A program made the translations under genes and the position numbers. Shown here piece by piece: positions 36,654 to 45,905 of a DNA stretch of 64,000 bases. The stretch spans positions 1 to 64,000 of the forward strand of contig MPMG01000011.1 in NCBI GenBank assembly GCA_002238485.1, written 5' to 3'. Origin of the DNA: Chloroflexi bacterium bin20. Lineage in GTDB: Bacteria; Chloroflexota; Anaerolineae; Aggregatilineales; Phototrophicaceae. The notes beneath the pieces were generated by a model. The model made no database searches. It was not told the DNA's origin and was given only the letters and a program-made list of their open reading frames with translations. How positions within the stretch are numbered: the stretch's first letter is position 1; each line of letters starts with the position of its first letter.

Positions 36654-37331
36654 CTACAGCGCATGCGTCAGCACCAGCACGCGCGTCTGCTTGGGCAGGT
36701 CTTCGCGGCTTAGCGTAACCTCCCAGTCGGACTGGAAGTCGATATCGGCATCGTCGAAGTGGCTGAGGAAGGCGGTGATCCACTGCATATTGCGCGGTTT
36801 GTAACGCAGTGTGCGGAAGTGCATGGGGATGACCAGCCGCGGCTGCAGCTTGTCGATCACGCTTTTCAGGTCCTGCAGGCGGATGGTGGGCACATCGCCA
36901 GCCAGCACCAGGAAGATATCCAGATCGTGGAAGAAATCGTATTCCTCGGGTGTGAAGGGATTGCCGACATCGCCCATATGCCCAATGCTGATGCCATCCA
37001 TTTCCCAGCGGTACATGGCGCATTTGTCTGGCTCGTGCTCCGGGTGATCGTACATTTCCGACGATTCGATGGCGTGGAAAGTTACGCCCTTGCACTGGAT
37101 GCTGCCGCCCGCGCGCGCCACCTCCAGCAAATTGATGCGCGCCGGGTCGCCGCCGATCAAGTCGCTGCGGTCATGGAAGCTGTCGTTGAGCGACGAGGTC
37201 ACGACGATATCGGGATGATCGGGGATAGGCTGATAACCCGATGTCTCGGGCGTGTAGGGGTCGGTGATGACACTGGCGCCATCGCTGTCGGTTACGATAA
37301 AGGCGGCATGCCCATACCATTTGATCTTCAT
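36654..37331 (-). CDS. MBL-fold metal-dependent hydrolase (UPF0173-like)
   Basis: MKIKWYGHAAFIVTDSDGASVITDPYTP...ISIGHMGDVGNPFTPEEYDFFHDLDIFLVLAGD...RLVIPMHFRT. Confidence 0.82.
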   Translation of the reverse strand: MKIKWYGHAAFIVTDSDGASVITDPYTPETSGYQPIPDHPDIVVTSSLNDSFHDRSDLIGGDPARINLLEVARAGGSIQCKGVTFHAIESSEMYDHPEHEPDKCAMYRWEMDGISIGHMGDVGNPFTPEEYDFFHDLDIFLVLAGDVPTIRLQDLKSVIDKLQPRLVIPMHFRTLRYKPRNMQWITAFLSHFDDADIDFQSDWEVTLSREDLPKQTRVLVLTHAL

Positions 37332-37334
37332 CGT

Positions 37335-38252
37335 TCAGCCCCCATTCAGCGCTGGTATCAATTCTTCTGTGAACAATCCGCATACTTCTTCGTCCGGCGT
37401 GCCAATGACATCAACCAGGAAGTAATCGCAGCCCTGCTCGACAAAGGCTTGCATCTGCTCGGCGATCTGTGCTGGACTGCCGACGAAGGCGTTGTCGCGG
37501 GTCCATTTGTCGGCGCGGCTCAAACCTCGCGCTTCGGCTTCCGCTTCGGTCCTGCCGATGGCCACCCGCCCGAACCAGCTGCAGCGCATGGTGGCTGGGT
37601 CGCGGCCGATGGCATCCATGTGGCGACGCAGCAGTTTCAGCCGCTCCAGGTAGGGACCCAGCGGCTTGTCGGGCAGATTCCAGATATCGGCATACTTGGC
37701 TGCGTGTTTCATGGTGGTATAGCCGCCGCCGCCGACCAGGATAGGAATGGGCTTTTGCGGCTTTGGCTCGCACCAGGCGTCGGCCAGGCGATAATGCGCG
37801 CCATCAAATGTAATTTTGCCAGATTCTTCCCAGAGGCGCTTGAGGATGATTAATTGTTCTTCCAGTTGCTGGACGCGGATACGCGGCTCTGGATAAGGAT
37901 AATTGTAAGCGCTGTATTCGTCTTCTTTCCAGCCAGCGCCGATGCCCATGATGAAACGTCCGCCAGACAAGTTCTGTAGAGTCGCGCCCATCAGCGCCAG
38001 CAGAGCGGGATTGCGGTAGCTCTGCCCCAGCACAATGGGTCCAACTTCATAATCGGGGAAGCGCGCAGCCAGGTAGCTGAGCACAGTCCAGGCTTCATAC
38101 GTGGGCGCGCCATTCCAAAAGAAGTGGTCGGTCATCCAGATGCTGCGCACTGTGTCGCCCAGCTTGTCCAGTGTGGCAGCCAGGTCGTGAACGAAGCGCG
38201 CGTTGTCGCCGGGCGGCGGTCCTGCTGGCAAGCCCAATCCAAATTCCACCAT
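37335..38252 (-). CDS. LLM class flavin-dependent oxidoreductase
   Basis: VEFGLGLPAGPPPGDN...VGPIVLGQSYRNPALLALMGATLQNLSGGRFIMGIGAGWKEDEYSAYNYPYP. Confidence 0.93.
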   Translation of the reverse strand: MVEFGLGLPAGPPPGDNARFVHDLAATLDKLGDTVRSIWMTDHFFWNGAPTYEAWTVLSYLAARFPDYEVGPIVLGQSYRNPALLALMGATLQNLSGGRFIMGIGAGWKEDEYSAYNYPYPEPRIRVQQLEEQLIILKRLWEESGKITFDGAHYRLADAWCEPKPQKPIPILVGGGGYTTMKHAAKYADIWNLPDKPLGPYLERLKLLRRHMDAIGRDPATMRCSWFGRVAIGRTEAEAEARGLSRADKWTRDNAFVGSPAQIAEQMQAFVEQGCDYFLVDVIGTPDEEVCGLFTEELIPALNGG

Positions 38253-38513
38253 CTATCCGCTCCTTGCTGCTTTGCCACTGCCGCCCCTATTTGACCACAA
38301 TGACACAAAGGATACAAAGGCGATTCAGCGCAGAAGTAGAACCAAGAAAGCAATGAAAGGAGAGCAATGTAGGGGCGACGTATCAAATCGCCGGTCTCAT
38401 CGACAGTTGCTTCCCTGTGGGCCAGCCAATAGCTCGTCCCTACATCATCCTCTGTGCCCGCTGTGTGCTCTGTGGTTACACTAGTATCGCCAAACCCAAC
38501 GAGGACTCTGCCC

Positions 38514-39986
38514 ATGCCCACACGCCCCAACATCCTGTGGTATTGCAGCGACCAGCAACGTTTTGACACCATCGGCGCGCTGGGCAATCCGCACATTCAC
38601 AGTCCCAACCTGGACCGCTTCGCCGGCGAGTCGGCTGTTTTCACCCACGCCTATTGCCAGTCGCCCATCTGCACGCCCAGCCGCGCCAGCTTTTTGACCG
38701 GCATGTATCCCAGCGCGGTCGGCGTGAACGGCAACGGATTCCAGACATTCCCGCAGCATTATGCCGAGCGACTGCTGCCGCGACGCCTGCGCGAGGTCGG
38801 TTACGACTGCGGCTTGGTCGGCAAGCTGCACCTGGCCAGCGCTTTCTTGCGGCGCGAAGAGCGGGTCGATGACGGCTATGAGTACTTCCAGTACAGCCAC
38901 GATCACAAAGGCGGCAACGAGCGCGGCAACGAATATGTCGAGTGGCTGAAGGCGCAGGGCATCGACCCGGACAGCATCTTGCAGCGGCGCGAGATCGCCT
39001 CGCTGGACGATTATCGGCGCGCGGGGACGCAGGCTGGTTTTGGCGGTCTGTCAGTGCCGACGCCGCAGAACGACAATGTGCCGCCGCATCTGCATCAGAC
39101 GCATTGGTGTACAGACAAAGCCATCGAATTCATAAAGCGCAACCGCGAAGCCGACAAACCCTGGCTCTTGAGCATCAACCCTTTCGACCCGCACCCGCCC
39201 TTTGACGCGCCCTGGGAATACTATCGGCGCTATGATCCGCAGCAGCTGCCCGGCGCGCATGTTCACGAGGGCGATCTGGCGCATCAGCGGCGGCTCGAGG
39301 CGGCTGGCATCGACTTCCAGACTCGCGCTCAGCATCCCGACAGCTCTCCCCACAAAGAGATTCAGGCCGCCTATTACGCCATGATCGAGTTCATTGATGA
39401 TGAATTCGGGCGTCTGCTGGATTATCTGGATGCCGCTGGCTTGCGAGAAAACACCATCGTCATCTATATGAGCGACCATGGCGAAATGCTGGGCGACCAT
39501 GGCTTGTTTTTGAAAGGCTGCCGATTCTATGAAGGGCTGGCGCGCGTGCCGCTGATGATTTCCTGGCGCGGACAGATCTTGCCGCAGCAGTCCGATGCGC
39601 TGATCGAGCTGGTCGATATCGCCCCGACGCTGTACGAATTGCTGGGCATAGAGACGCCGGCCTGGCTGCAGGGTCGCTCGGTAGCTGATGGATTGCGCGT
39701 GGGAGTGGACAAGCACCGTGATTTTGCGCGCTGCGAGTATTATGCCGCCACCAACTATCCCGACGAAACCCACGCCACCATGTACCGCGACCGCCGCTGG
39801 AAACTGGTCGTCTATCATCAGAAGCAAATCTGCGAGCTTTTCGACCTGGAAGCCGACCCCTGGGAGCGCCACGATCTCTCCGCCGACCCCGCCTATGCCG
39901 ATATCAAGTGGGATCTCTTGCAGCGCAGTTTTGATTCCAGCATCTACGCCCATCCCGCGCAGACTGATCGCTATGGACCGTTCTAG
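38514..39986 (+). CDS. Sulfatase family hydrolase
   Basis: RPNILWYCSDQQRFDTIGALGNPHIHSPNLDRFAGESAVFTHAYCQSPICTPSRASFLTGMYPS (CxPSR). Confidence 0.95.
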   Translation: MPTRPNILWYCSDQQRFDTIGALGNPHIHSPNLDRFAGESAVFTHAYCQSPICTPSRASFLTGMYPSAVGVNGNGFQTFPQHYAERLLPRRLREVGYDCGLVGKLHLASAFLRREERVDDGYEYFQYSHDHKGGNERGNEYVEWLKAQGIDPDSILQRREIASLDDYRRAGTQAGFGGLSVPTPQNDNVPPHLHQTHWCTDKAIEFIKRNREADKPWLLSINPFDPHPPFDAPWEYYRRYDPQQLPGAHVHEGDLAHQRRLEAAGIDFQTRAQHPDSSPHKEIQAAYYAMIEFIDDEFGRLLDYLDAAGLRENTIVIYMSDHGEMLGDHGLFLKGCRFYEGLARVPLMISWRGQILPQQSDALIELVDIAPTLYELLGIETPAWLQGRSVADGLRVGVDKHRDFARCEYYAATNYPDETHATMYRDRRWKLVVYHQKQICELFDLEADPWERHDLSADPAYADIKWDLLQRSFDSSIYAHPAQTDRYGPF

Positions 39987-40110
39987 CTATAACGGGCTTT
40001 GGCGTGAAGAAATCGACCTCAGTGGCACTGAGACGCAAAGGAAAACCCGCGTGTTCTATATTCTCTCGTGATCACCTGCGCTGTCAATTCTATTCAGATC
40101 CCGCAGATTG

Positions 40111-40145
40111 CGCTTCCCCCTGACCTTTCGGGGGGTGAGGGGGTT
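40111..40145 (+). repeat. Divergent C6/G6 hairpin repeat
   Basis: cgcttccccctgacctttcggggggtgagggggtt. Confidence 0.75.
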
Positions 40146-40207
40146 GAACGCGCCAGCTTGCGTTACACTCTGCGCAGATTGCCAGCCAAAACCACGAGGA
40201 CAGATCC

Positions 40208-41590
40208 ATGAGCACGCCCTACGCATTCGCCCACGCCAACCGAGCCCGTTTTTTGGAAGAGTATCAGCAGTTGCTGCGCATTCGCACGATCAGCACGCAG
40301 CCGCAGCACGCGCAGGATGTGGCCAGGGCCGCCGAGTGGCTGCGCGAAATGATGCTGCGCATCGGCATGACCAGCGCCGAAGTCATCCTCATGCCCCAGG
40401 GGCGTTGTCCGCTGGTTTTGGGCGAGTGGAATGGCGCAGGCGCAGACGCCCCGACGGTGCTGATCTACAGCCACTATGATGTGCAGCCGGCCGAAGTCGC
40501 CGATGGCTGGCACACCCAGCCTTTCGAGCCGACAATCATCGACGAACGGCTCTACTGCCGCGGCGCAGTCGATAGCAAGCTGCATGTCATGGCGAATATG
40601 AAAGCGGTCGAATCGTGGCTGGCGGCGGACGAGAAGCCGGCCGTCAACCTCAGGGTCGTGCTGGAAGGCGAAGAGGAGTCGGGCTCCGAGAATATCAACG
40701 CCTTCATCGCGGCGCATCCAGAGCGGCTGGCAGCCGATATCGCAGTCGTCTCGGATGGCGCGATCTTGGCGCCCGAGCAGCCCAGCTTGACTTATGGTTT
40801 GCGCGGCGCATTGGCGCTGGAGCTGGAGGTGCATGCGCCGGTCAGCGACCTGCACAGCGGGCATTGGGGCGGCAGCGTGCACAATCCGCTGCAGGCGCTC
40901 TGCGAGATTCTGGCGCAGTTGCACGATGACGATGGCGCTGTGAGCGTTCCCGGCTTTTATGACGATGTCGCGCCGCTCACCCCGCAGGACCGTCAGTTGC
41001 TGCAGCAGGTCGAGCCTTTTTTGCAAGCCGAATGGGCTGATGTGGTGGCAGCGCCGGGCCAGTGGGGAGAGCCACAATACATCTTGCCCGAGCGGCTTGG
41101 CGCGCGCCCGACCCTGGAGATCAACGGCATGATCGGCGGCTACACGGGGCCGGGCATGAAAACAGTCTTGCCAGCCAAAGCCTCGGCGAAGATCACCTGC
41201 CGGCTGGTGCCGCATCAAGATCCAGAGCGGGTCATGCGCTGCGTGGTCGAGCATATCGAAAACATCGCCCCGCCCACGGTGCGCGTTACTGTCCTGCCCG
41301 GTGATTTCGGCGCGAGAGCGGTGCTGTTGGATGTCGATGGGGCCGCCATGCGCGCCGCGTCGCAAGCCTACACCCATGCCTGGGGACTGCAGCCAGTCTT
41401 CGAACGATCGGGCGGCAGCGTGCCCATTTGTTTCGGCTGCATGGAAGTCGCAGACGAAGTCGTGATCATGAGCTATGGATTGAAAAGCGGACGCGCCCAT
41501 GGACCGAACGAGAATATCTACTTGCAGAACTTCTACAACGGCATCGAGGCGATGATCAAGTTCATCGAGGTGGTTGGCGCTGGCGAGTAG
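40208..41590 (+). CDS. M20/M25/M40 family dipeptidase
   Basis: VLIYSHYDVQPAEVADGWHTQPFEPTIIDERLYCRGAVDSKLHV...LRVVLEGEEESGSENINAFI. Confidence 0.95.
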   Translation: MSTPYAFAHANRARFLEEYQQLLRIRTISTQPQHAQDVARAAEWLREMMLRIGMTSAEVILMPQGRCPLVLGEWNGAGADAPTVLIYSHYDVQPAEVADGWHTQPFEPTIIDERLYCRGAVDSKLHVMANMKAVESWLAADEKPAVNLRVVLEGEEESGSENINAFIAAHPERLAADIAVVSDGAILAPEQPSLTYGLRGALALELEVHAPVSDLHSGHWGGSVHNPLQALCEILAQLHDDDGAVSVPGFYDDVAPLTPQDRQLLQQVEPFLQAEWADVVAAPGQWGEPQYILPERLGARPTLEINGMIGGYTGPGMKTVLPAKASAKITCRLVPHQDPERVMRCVVEHIENIAPPTVRVTVLPGDFGARAVLLDVDGAAMRAASQAYTHAWGLQPVFERSGGSVPICFGCMEVADEVVIMSYGLKSGRAHGPNENIYLQNFYNGIEAMIKFIEVVGAGE

Positions 41591-41713
41591 GCTCGCAATT
41601 TACGAACCTTTTGCATCTCGTTCAAACTTTACTGACAAATCTCCTTTAGCCTCATGGTCAGTTGAGGGCGGAATAGGCTGCCCTGTTGACCAAAGCAGAA
41701 GGAGAAACTGCAC

Positions 41714-42466
41714 ATGAACCGCAAAAGCATCATCATCGCACTTGCCCTGGCGTCGCTGCTGGCTGGCGGCGTCTTCGCCCACGACTCCGAGTCCTTCAGC
41801 ATGCGCCAGCTCGCGATCCGCTGGGGGCAGCATGGCGTCTTGTTCGACCTGACCAGTCCCATCGTGTTGGAAGCCACCGGGCTCGATGCGCCACAGCTGC
41901 GCGAATCCCTGCTGGGAGGCAGGACCCTCGCCGAGCTTGTAGATGCCAATGGCGGCGACCCCGCAGAAACCGGCGCCGAGCTGGCCACGCAGGTCTCCGA
42001 GCAGATCCAGGCAGATGCCGAAAGCCAGATCGCTGGCCTCGAAAGCTGGATCATAGAAGCGCTGGAGAAGAGCCATGTCGACAGGCGGCGGCCTTGGCGC
42101 TGGTTCCGTCCCGTGCCGCGCTTGCCTTTTGGCGGAGAGATGAACAGCATGATCCTGGAAGCCACGAGCCTGGACGCGGACGAACTGCGCAGCGCCCTGA
42201 TGGCGGGTTCCAGCATTGCCCAACTGATCGAAGCCAATGAAGGCGATGTCGCGCAGCTTGTCGATGCGCTGGTGACACAAGCCACGGACAATATCAACGA
42301 AGCGACTTCGGCGCGCCTGGAACGCGTTGACAGCGTCGTCAGCGATGCGCTGGAGCGAGACTTCTCCGGCGTCTTCGAGCGGATGAGCAAGTTCCGTCGC
42401 GGACCACGTAGCTTCTTCGGCATGCACAGCGACACAGGCGAATCGGCGGAAGTCAAAGAAGAATAG
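41714..42466 (+). CDS. Secreted protein of unknown function with a two-fold internal repeat
   Basis: Signal peptide MNRKSIIIALALASLLAGGVFA; repeats IVLEATGLDAPQLRESLLGGRTLAELVDANGGD / MILEATSLDADELRSALMAGSSIAQLIEANEGD. Confidence 0.75.
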   Translation: MNRKSIIIALALASLLAGGVFAHDSESFSMRQLAIRWGQHGVLFDLTSPIVLEATGLDAPQLRESLLGGRTLAELVDANGGDPAETGAELATQVSEQIQADAESQIAGLESWIIEALEKSHVDRRRPWRWFRPVPRLPFGGEMNSMILEATSLDADELRSALMAGSSIAQLIEANEGDVAQLVDALVTQATDNINEATSARLERVDSVVSDALERDFSGVFERMSKFRRGPRSFFGMHSDTGESAEVKEE

Positions 42467-42499
42467 GCAGGCAGACTCCCCCAAGTCTGCAAGCGACCG

Positions 42500-42537
42500 G
42501 AAGCGCAGGGATCAGCCTTGCGCTTCTCTTTTTTTTT
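42500..42537. terminator. Rho-independent-like terminator between convergent genes
   Basis: gaagcgcagggatcagccttgcgcttctcttttttttt: stem GAAGCGCA/TGCGCTTC followed by a T tract. Confidence 0.8.
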
Positions 42538-42542
42538 GCGCT

Positions 42543-42932
42543 TCATGCCTTCCAACCGCCGACTTCCAGCAGCACGGCTTCATCTTCGCCGGGCCAAGGC
42601 GGGCTGGTCGTGATCAGGAATTCCAGTGGCGCATCGCCCAGCGCGCGAAACTGGAATTGTGTGCCCAGCGGGATCGTCAGGCTCATGCCCGGCGCAACCG
42701 CCACTGTTTCTTCGCGATTGGCCTGTCTGCGCCATACCTCGCCTGCGCCCGCCAAAATAACCCATACTTCTTCGACTGTGCGATGCTGCACGGGGATAGA
42801 AACCGCGCCAACCGGCAGCCGGCAGTGCACGACGCTTGCTTCGCCCAGGCTGTGCAACAGACGGATCTCTGACCCGTCCGGCGCGAGCACATCGCAATCT
42901 GCGGGCAATGTCCTGGTTTCAAATGGCGTCAT
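42543..42932 (-). CDS. Cupin domain protein
   Basis: VSIPVQHRTVEEVWVILAGAGEVWRRQANREETVAVAPGMSLTIPLGTQFQFRALG. Confidence 0.88.
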   Translation of the reverse strand: MTPFETRTLPADCDVLAPDGSEIRLLHSLGEASVVHCRLPVGAVSIPVQHRTVEEVWVILAGAGEVWRRQANREETVAVAPGMSLTIPLGTQFQFRALGDAPLEFLITTSPPWPGEDEAVLLEVGGWKA

Positions 42933-42982
42933 GAGCGCTCTCCTTTTTCGTTTGCGGCGTTCTTTGCGTCTTCGCTGGCTTT

Positions 42983-44260
42983 GTGATTGAATCTACACAA
43001 GTTGATGCAGCTAAGGCGAATCGCTTGGCAGCGCCGCAATTCTTCCAGGTTATCCCCATACAAGCGGCTCGGCAGTTGCTGGATGCGCACTGGCAGCCCC
43101 AGCCCAACAGCGAAATCATCGGGGCAGCTGACGGCTTGGGACGGGTCTTGGCTGCCGACGCGCATTCGCCCGAGCAGGCGCCGGCTTTCCGCAAAAGCAC
43201 AGTCGATGGCTATGCCCTGCGCGCGCGCGACACCTACGGCGCAAGCCAGAGCCTGCCCGCTTTCCTGCAAGTGCGCGGCGAGCTGCTGATGGGCGAGGCG
43301 GCGGACGAGGCGGTCGAGGCGGGCGATGCCTGGCAGATTCACACCGGTGGCATGCTGCCGGCGGGCGCGGATGCGGTTGTCATGCTGGAGCACAGTCACA
43401 GCGGCGTCGGGCCCGAGATCGAAGTGCTGCGGGCGGTTGCGCCGGGTGAAAATGTTATCGAGGCTGGCGAAGATGTGGCGGCGGATGCGCTGGTCCTGCC
43501 GCGCGGCCATCGACTGCGTCCGGCCGATATCGGCGGCTTGCTGGCGGTGGGCATCTGCCAGGTAGAGGTGCTGCAAAGACCCCGCGTTGGCATCCTCAGC
43601 TGCGGCGATGAGTTGGTCGCGCCAGACGAAGCGCTTGACCTCGGGCAGGTGCGCGACATAAACGCCTGGATGCTGGGCGCCTTGGCAGCCAGGCATGGCG
43701 CGCTGCCGATCCAGCTGGGCATTGTCCCCGACCAGCGCGAGGAATACCAGCGGATGGCGCGAGACGGACATGCTCGCTGCGATATCTTGCTCTTGAGCGC
43801 GGGCAGCTCGGTTTCGGCGCGGGATTATACGCGCGCGGTGATCGACAGCCTGGGCGCGCCGGGACTGCTGCAGCATGGCTTGGCGACCAAGCCGGGCAAA
43901 CCGACCATCATCGCGGTCTGCGCGGGTGTGCCGGTGCTGGGCTTGCCGGGCAATCCAGTCTCGTCGCTGCTGGTGGCGCGGCAGCTGCTGCCTCATCTGA
44001 TCTGTGCCTGGCTGGGACAAAAGCCAAAAGAACCGCGGCGCATGCGGGCGCAGCTGGCTCGGCGAGTGGCTTCTGTCAGCGGGCGCGAAGACTGGCTGCC
44101 GGTGCGTCTACACGCGAACGACGAGGGCTTGCTGGCAGAGCCGATATTTGGCAAGTCCAACCTGATTTTCACGCTTGTGCAGGCGGATGGGCTGCTGCGC
44201 GTGCCGCTGAACACCGGCGGATTCGATGCCGGCAGCGCAATCGAGGTGGAGATTCTGTAG
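42983..44260 (+). CDS. moeA: Molybdopterin molybdotransferase MoeA
   Basis: APAFRKSTVDGYALRARDTYGAS...IHTGGMLPAGADAVVMLEHS...VLGLPGNPVSSLLVARQLLPHLI; GTG start. Confidence 0.92.
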   Translation: MIESTQVDAAKANRLAAPQFFQVIPIQAARQLLDAHWQPQPNSEIIGAADGLGRVLAADAHSPEQAPAFRKSTVDGYALRARDTYGASQSLPAFLQVRGELLMGEAADEAVEAGDAWQIHTGGMLPAGADAVVMLEHSHSGVGPEIEVLRAVAPGENVIEAGEDVAADALVLPRGHRLRPADIGGLLAVGICQVEVLQRPRVGILSCGDELVAPDEALDLGQVRDINAWMLGALAARHGALPIQLGIVPDQREEYQRMARDGHARCDILLLSAGSSVSARDYTRAVIDSLGAPGLLQHGLATKPGKPTIIAVCAGVPVLGLPGNPVSSLLVARQLLPHLICAWLGQKPKEPRRMRAQLARRVASVSGREDWLPVRLHANDEGLLAEPIFGKSNLIFTLVQADGLLRVPLNTGGFDAGSAIEVEIL

Positions 44261-44285
44261 GTGACTATTTTGAGAAACCGAGCAA

Positions 44286-44780
44286 GTCGTAAATGTCTTC
44301 GCGCTGGTGCTGCCGACCAGCATCGTTCTGGTGATATTGCTGACGTTGCTGCTCAATCGCACGGCGTTGGGGCGAGAGATGCGGGCGCTGGCAAACAATG
44401 CCGAGCTGGCGCGCGTCATCGGCATCCCGGTCGAGCGCGTCAAGAGCCAGTGCTGGCTGCTGGTGAGCGCATTGGCGGGCGTGGCCGGCGCCCTGTGGGG
44501 CATGTATACCGCGCCCAGCCCGCTGATGGGTTGGCTGGCTATTTTGTCGGCATTCGCGGCGGCTATTTTGGGTGGTTTGTCCAGCTTCGCCGGCACGATC
44601 CTGGGCGCGTATCTGGTGGCATTCGCCGAAAACACATTGATGCTCTTTCTCAATTCCAGCCTGGGCGTCGATCTGGCGCTAAAACCCGCCATACCTTTCA
44701 TCATCATCATCCTGGCACTGCTGCTGCGCCCGCAGGGTTTCACAAAGCTGCTGACACGCCGCCAGGAGCTGGGACGATGA
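44286..44780 (+). pseudogene. N-terminally truncated branched-chain amino-acid ABC permease (LivH-like)
   Basis: LNRTALGREMRALANNAELARVIGIPVERVKSQCWLLVSALAGVAGALWGMYTAP...LLLRPQGFTKLL; only about 160 aa, in-frame stop at 44271, N-terminal TMs missing. Confidence 0.75.
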
Positions 44781-45813
44781 GCATCGATCTGGGCGCGACG
44801 CTGATTGCGTTGCTGACATTATTCGGGATTTATGCCTTGATGGCGCTGAGCCTGAATCTGGAATATGGCGTGGCGGGCGTGCCCAACTTCGGGCAGGCTC
44901 TCTTTGTGTCGGTGGGGGCATACACGGTGGGCGTGACCTATACGCGCTTGCTGCCGCTGATCGCAGGACATGCTGCGGCGCGGACATGGGCGAGGCATTG
45001 CAGCTGCGCAGCGTCATCATGGCACAGCAACCAACTGCCGGCTTCGTCAACCTCATCCTGACCTTCGTCATGGCGGCGCTGCTGGCGGGGGCGCTGGGCT
45101 TCGCTGTGTCCTATGTAACCCTGCGCTTGAAAGAAGAGTGGTTCCTGGCGCTGGCGCTGCTGGTGGGCAGCGAGACATTACGCATTGTGGTGCGCGCCGC
45201 CGATGATTTGATCTGCTCGCACAACGGCATTTCGGGCATAGCGCAGCCCTTCTACTTCCTGGACGACCCGCGCTCCAGCTCGATTCTGTTCATGCTGTTG
45301 ACTCTGGCGCTGGCATTGGCGGCCTATGTTGTCTGCCAGCGTTTTCTACACTCGCCATTTGGCCGTCTGTTAAAGGCGCTGCGCGAGGATGAGACCTTGA
45401 CGCGCGGGCTGGGCAAGCAGATTTCGCTGGCGCGCGCCCAGGTGATGCTGATCGGCTCGGCGATTGCGGCGCTTTCGGGCGTGCTCTTCGCGCTGAATAC
45501 AGGCTTTGTCAACGCCAACGATTATGGCGTAACCATGACCTTGGATATCTGGGTGATGGTGGTGCTGGGCGGTGCGGGCAGCAATCGCGGGGCGCTGCTG
45601 GGCGCGGCGCTGTTGGCGCTGCTAGATCGCGTAACGCAAGTGGCTGCCATTGGGCTGAGCATGCGCGGCTCGCCGATCGAGCTGAATTATGTACGTTATA
45701 TCGCCTATGGCATCATCCTGCTCTTGATGCTGCGCTTTCGCCCGCAGGGACTGTTGCCCGAATCGCGCATTACAACGCACGCGCACGCGGTGGTGAAGCG
45801 GCTGGTTGGCTAA
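44777..45813 (+). pseudogene. Branched-chain amino-acid ABC permease (LivM-like) split by a -1 frameshift near 44968-44982
   Basis: Frame 1: MSIDLGATLIALLTLFGIYALMALSLNLEYGVAGVPNFGQALFVSVGAYTVGVTYTRLLPLIAGH; continues in another frame as ADMGEALQLRSVIMAQQPTAGFVNLILTFVMAAL...RFRPQGLLPE. Confidence 0.8.
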
Positions 45814-45905
45814 TCTGTCGGTCCCGCCATCGGGCTGGGGTTTATCGCGACATCGCCGCGCCTGCTGTACAATAGGTTGCAAATGCAAACTGACGGAGCA
45901 GCAGC

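Noticed and set aside
44960-44990. Programmed -1 frameshift in livM
   Set aside because: No slippery heptamer or obvious stimulatory structure seen, and the adjacent livH is truncated; decay or sequencing error is simpler.
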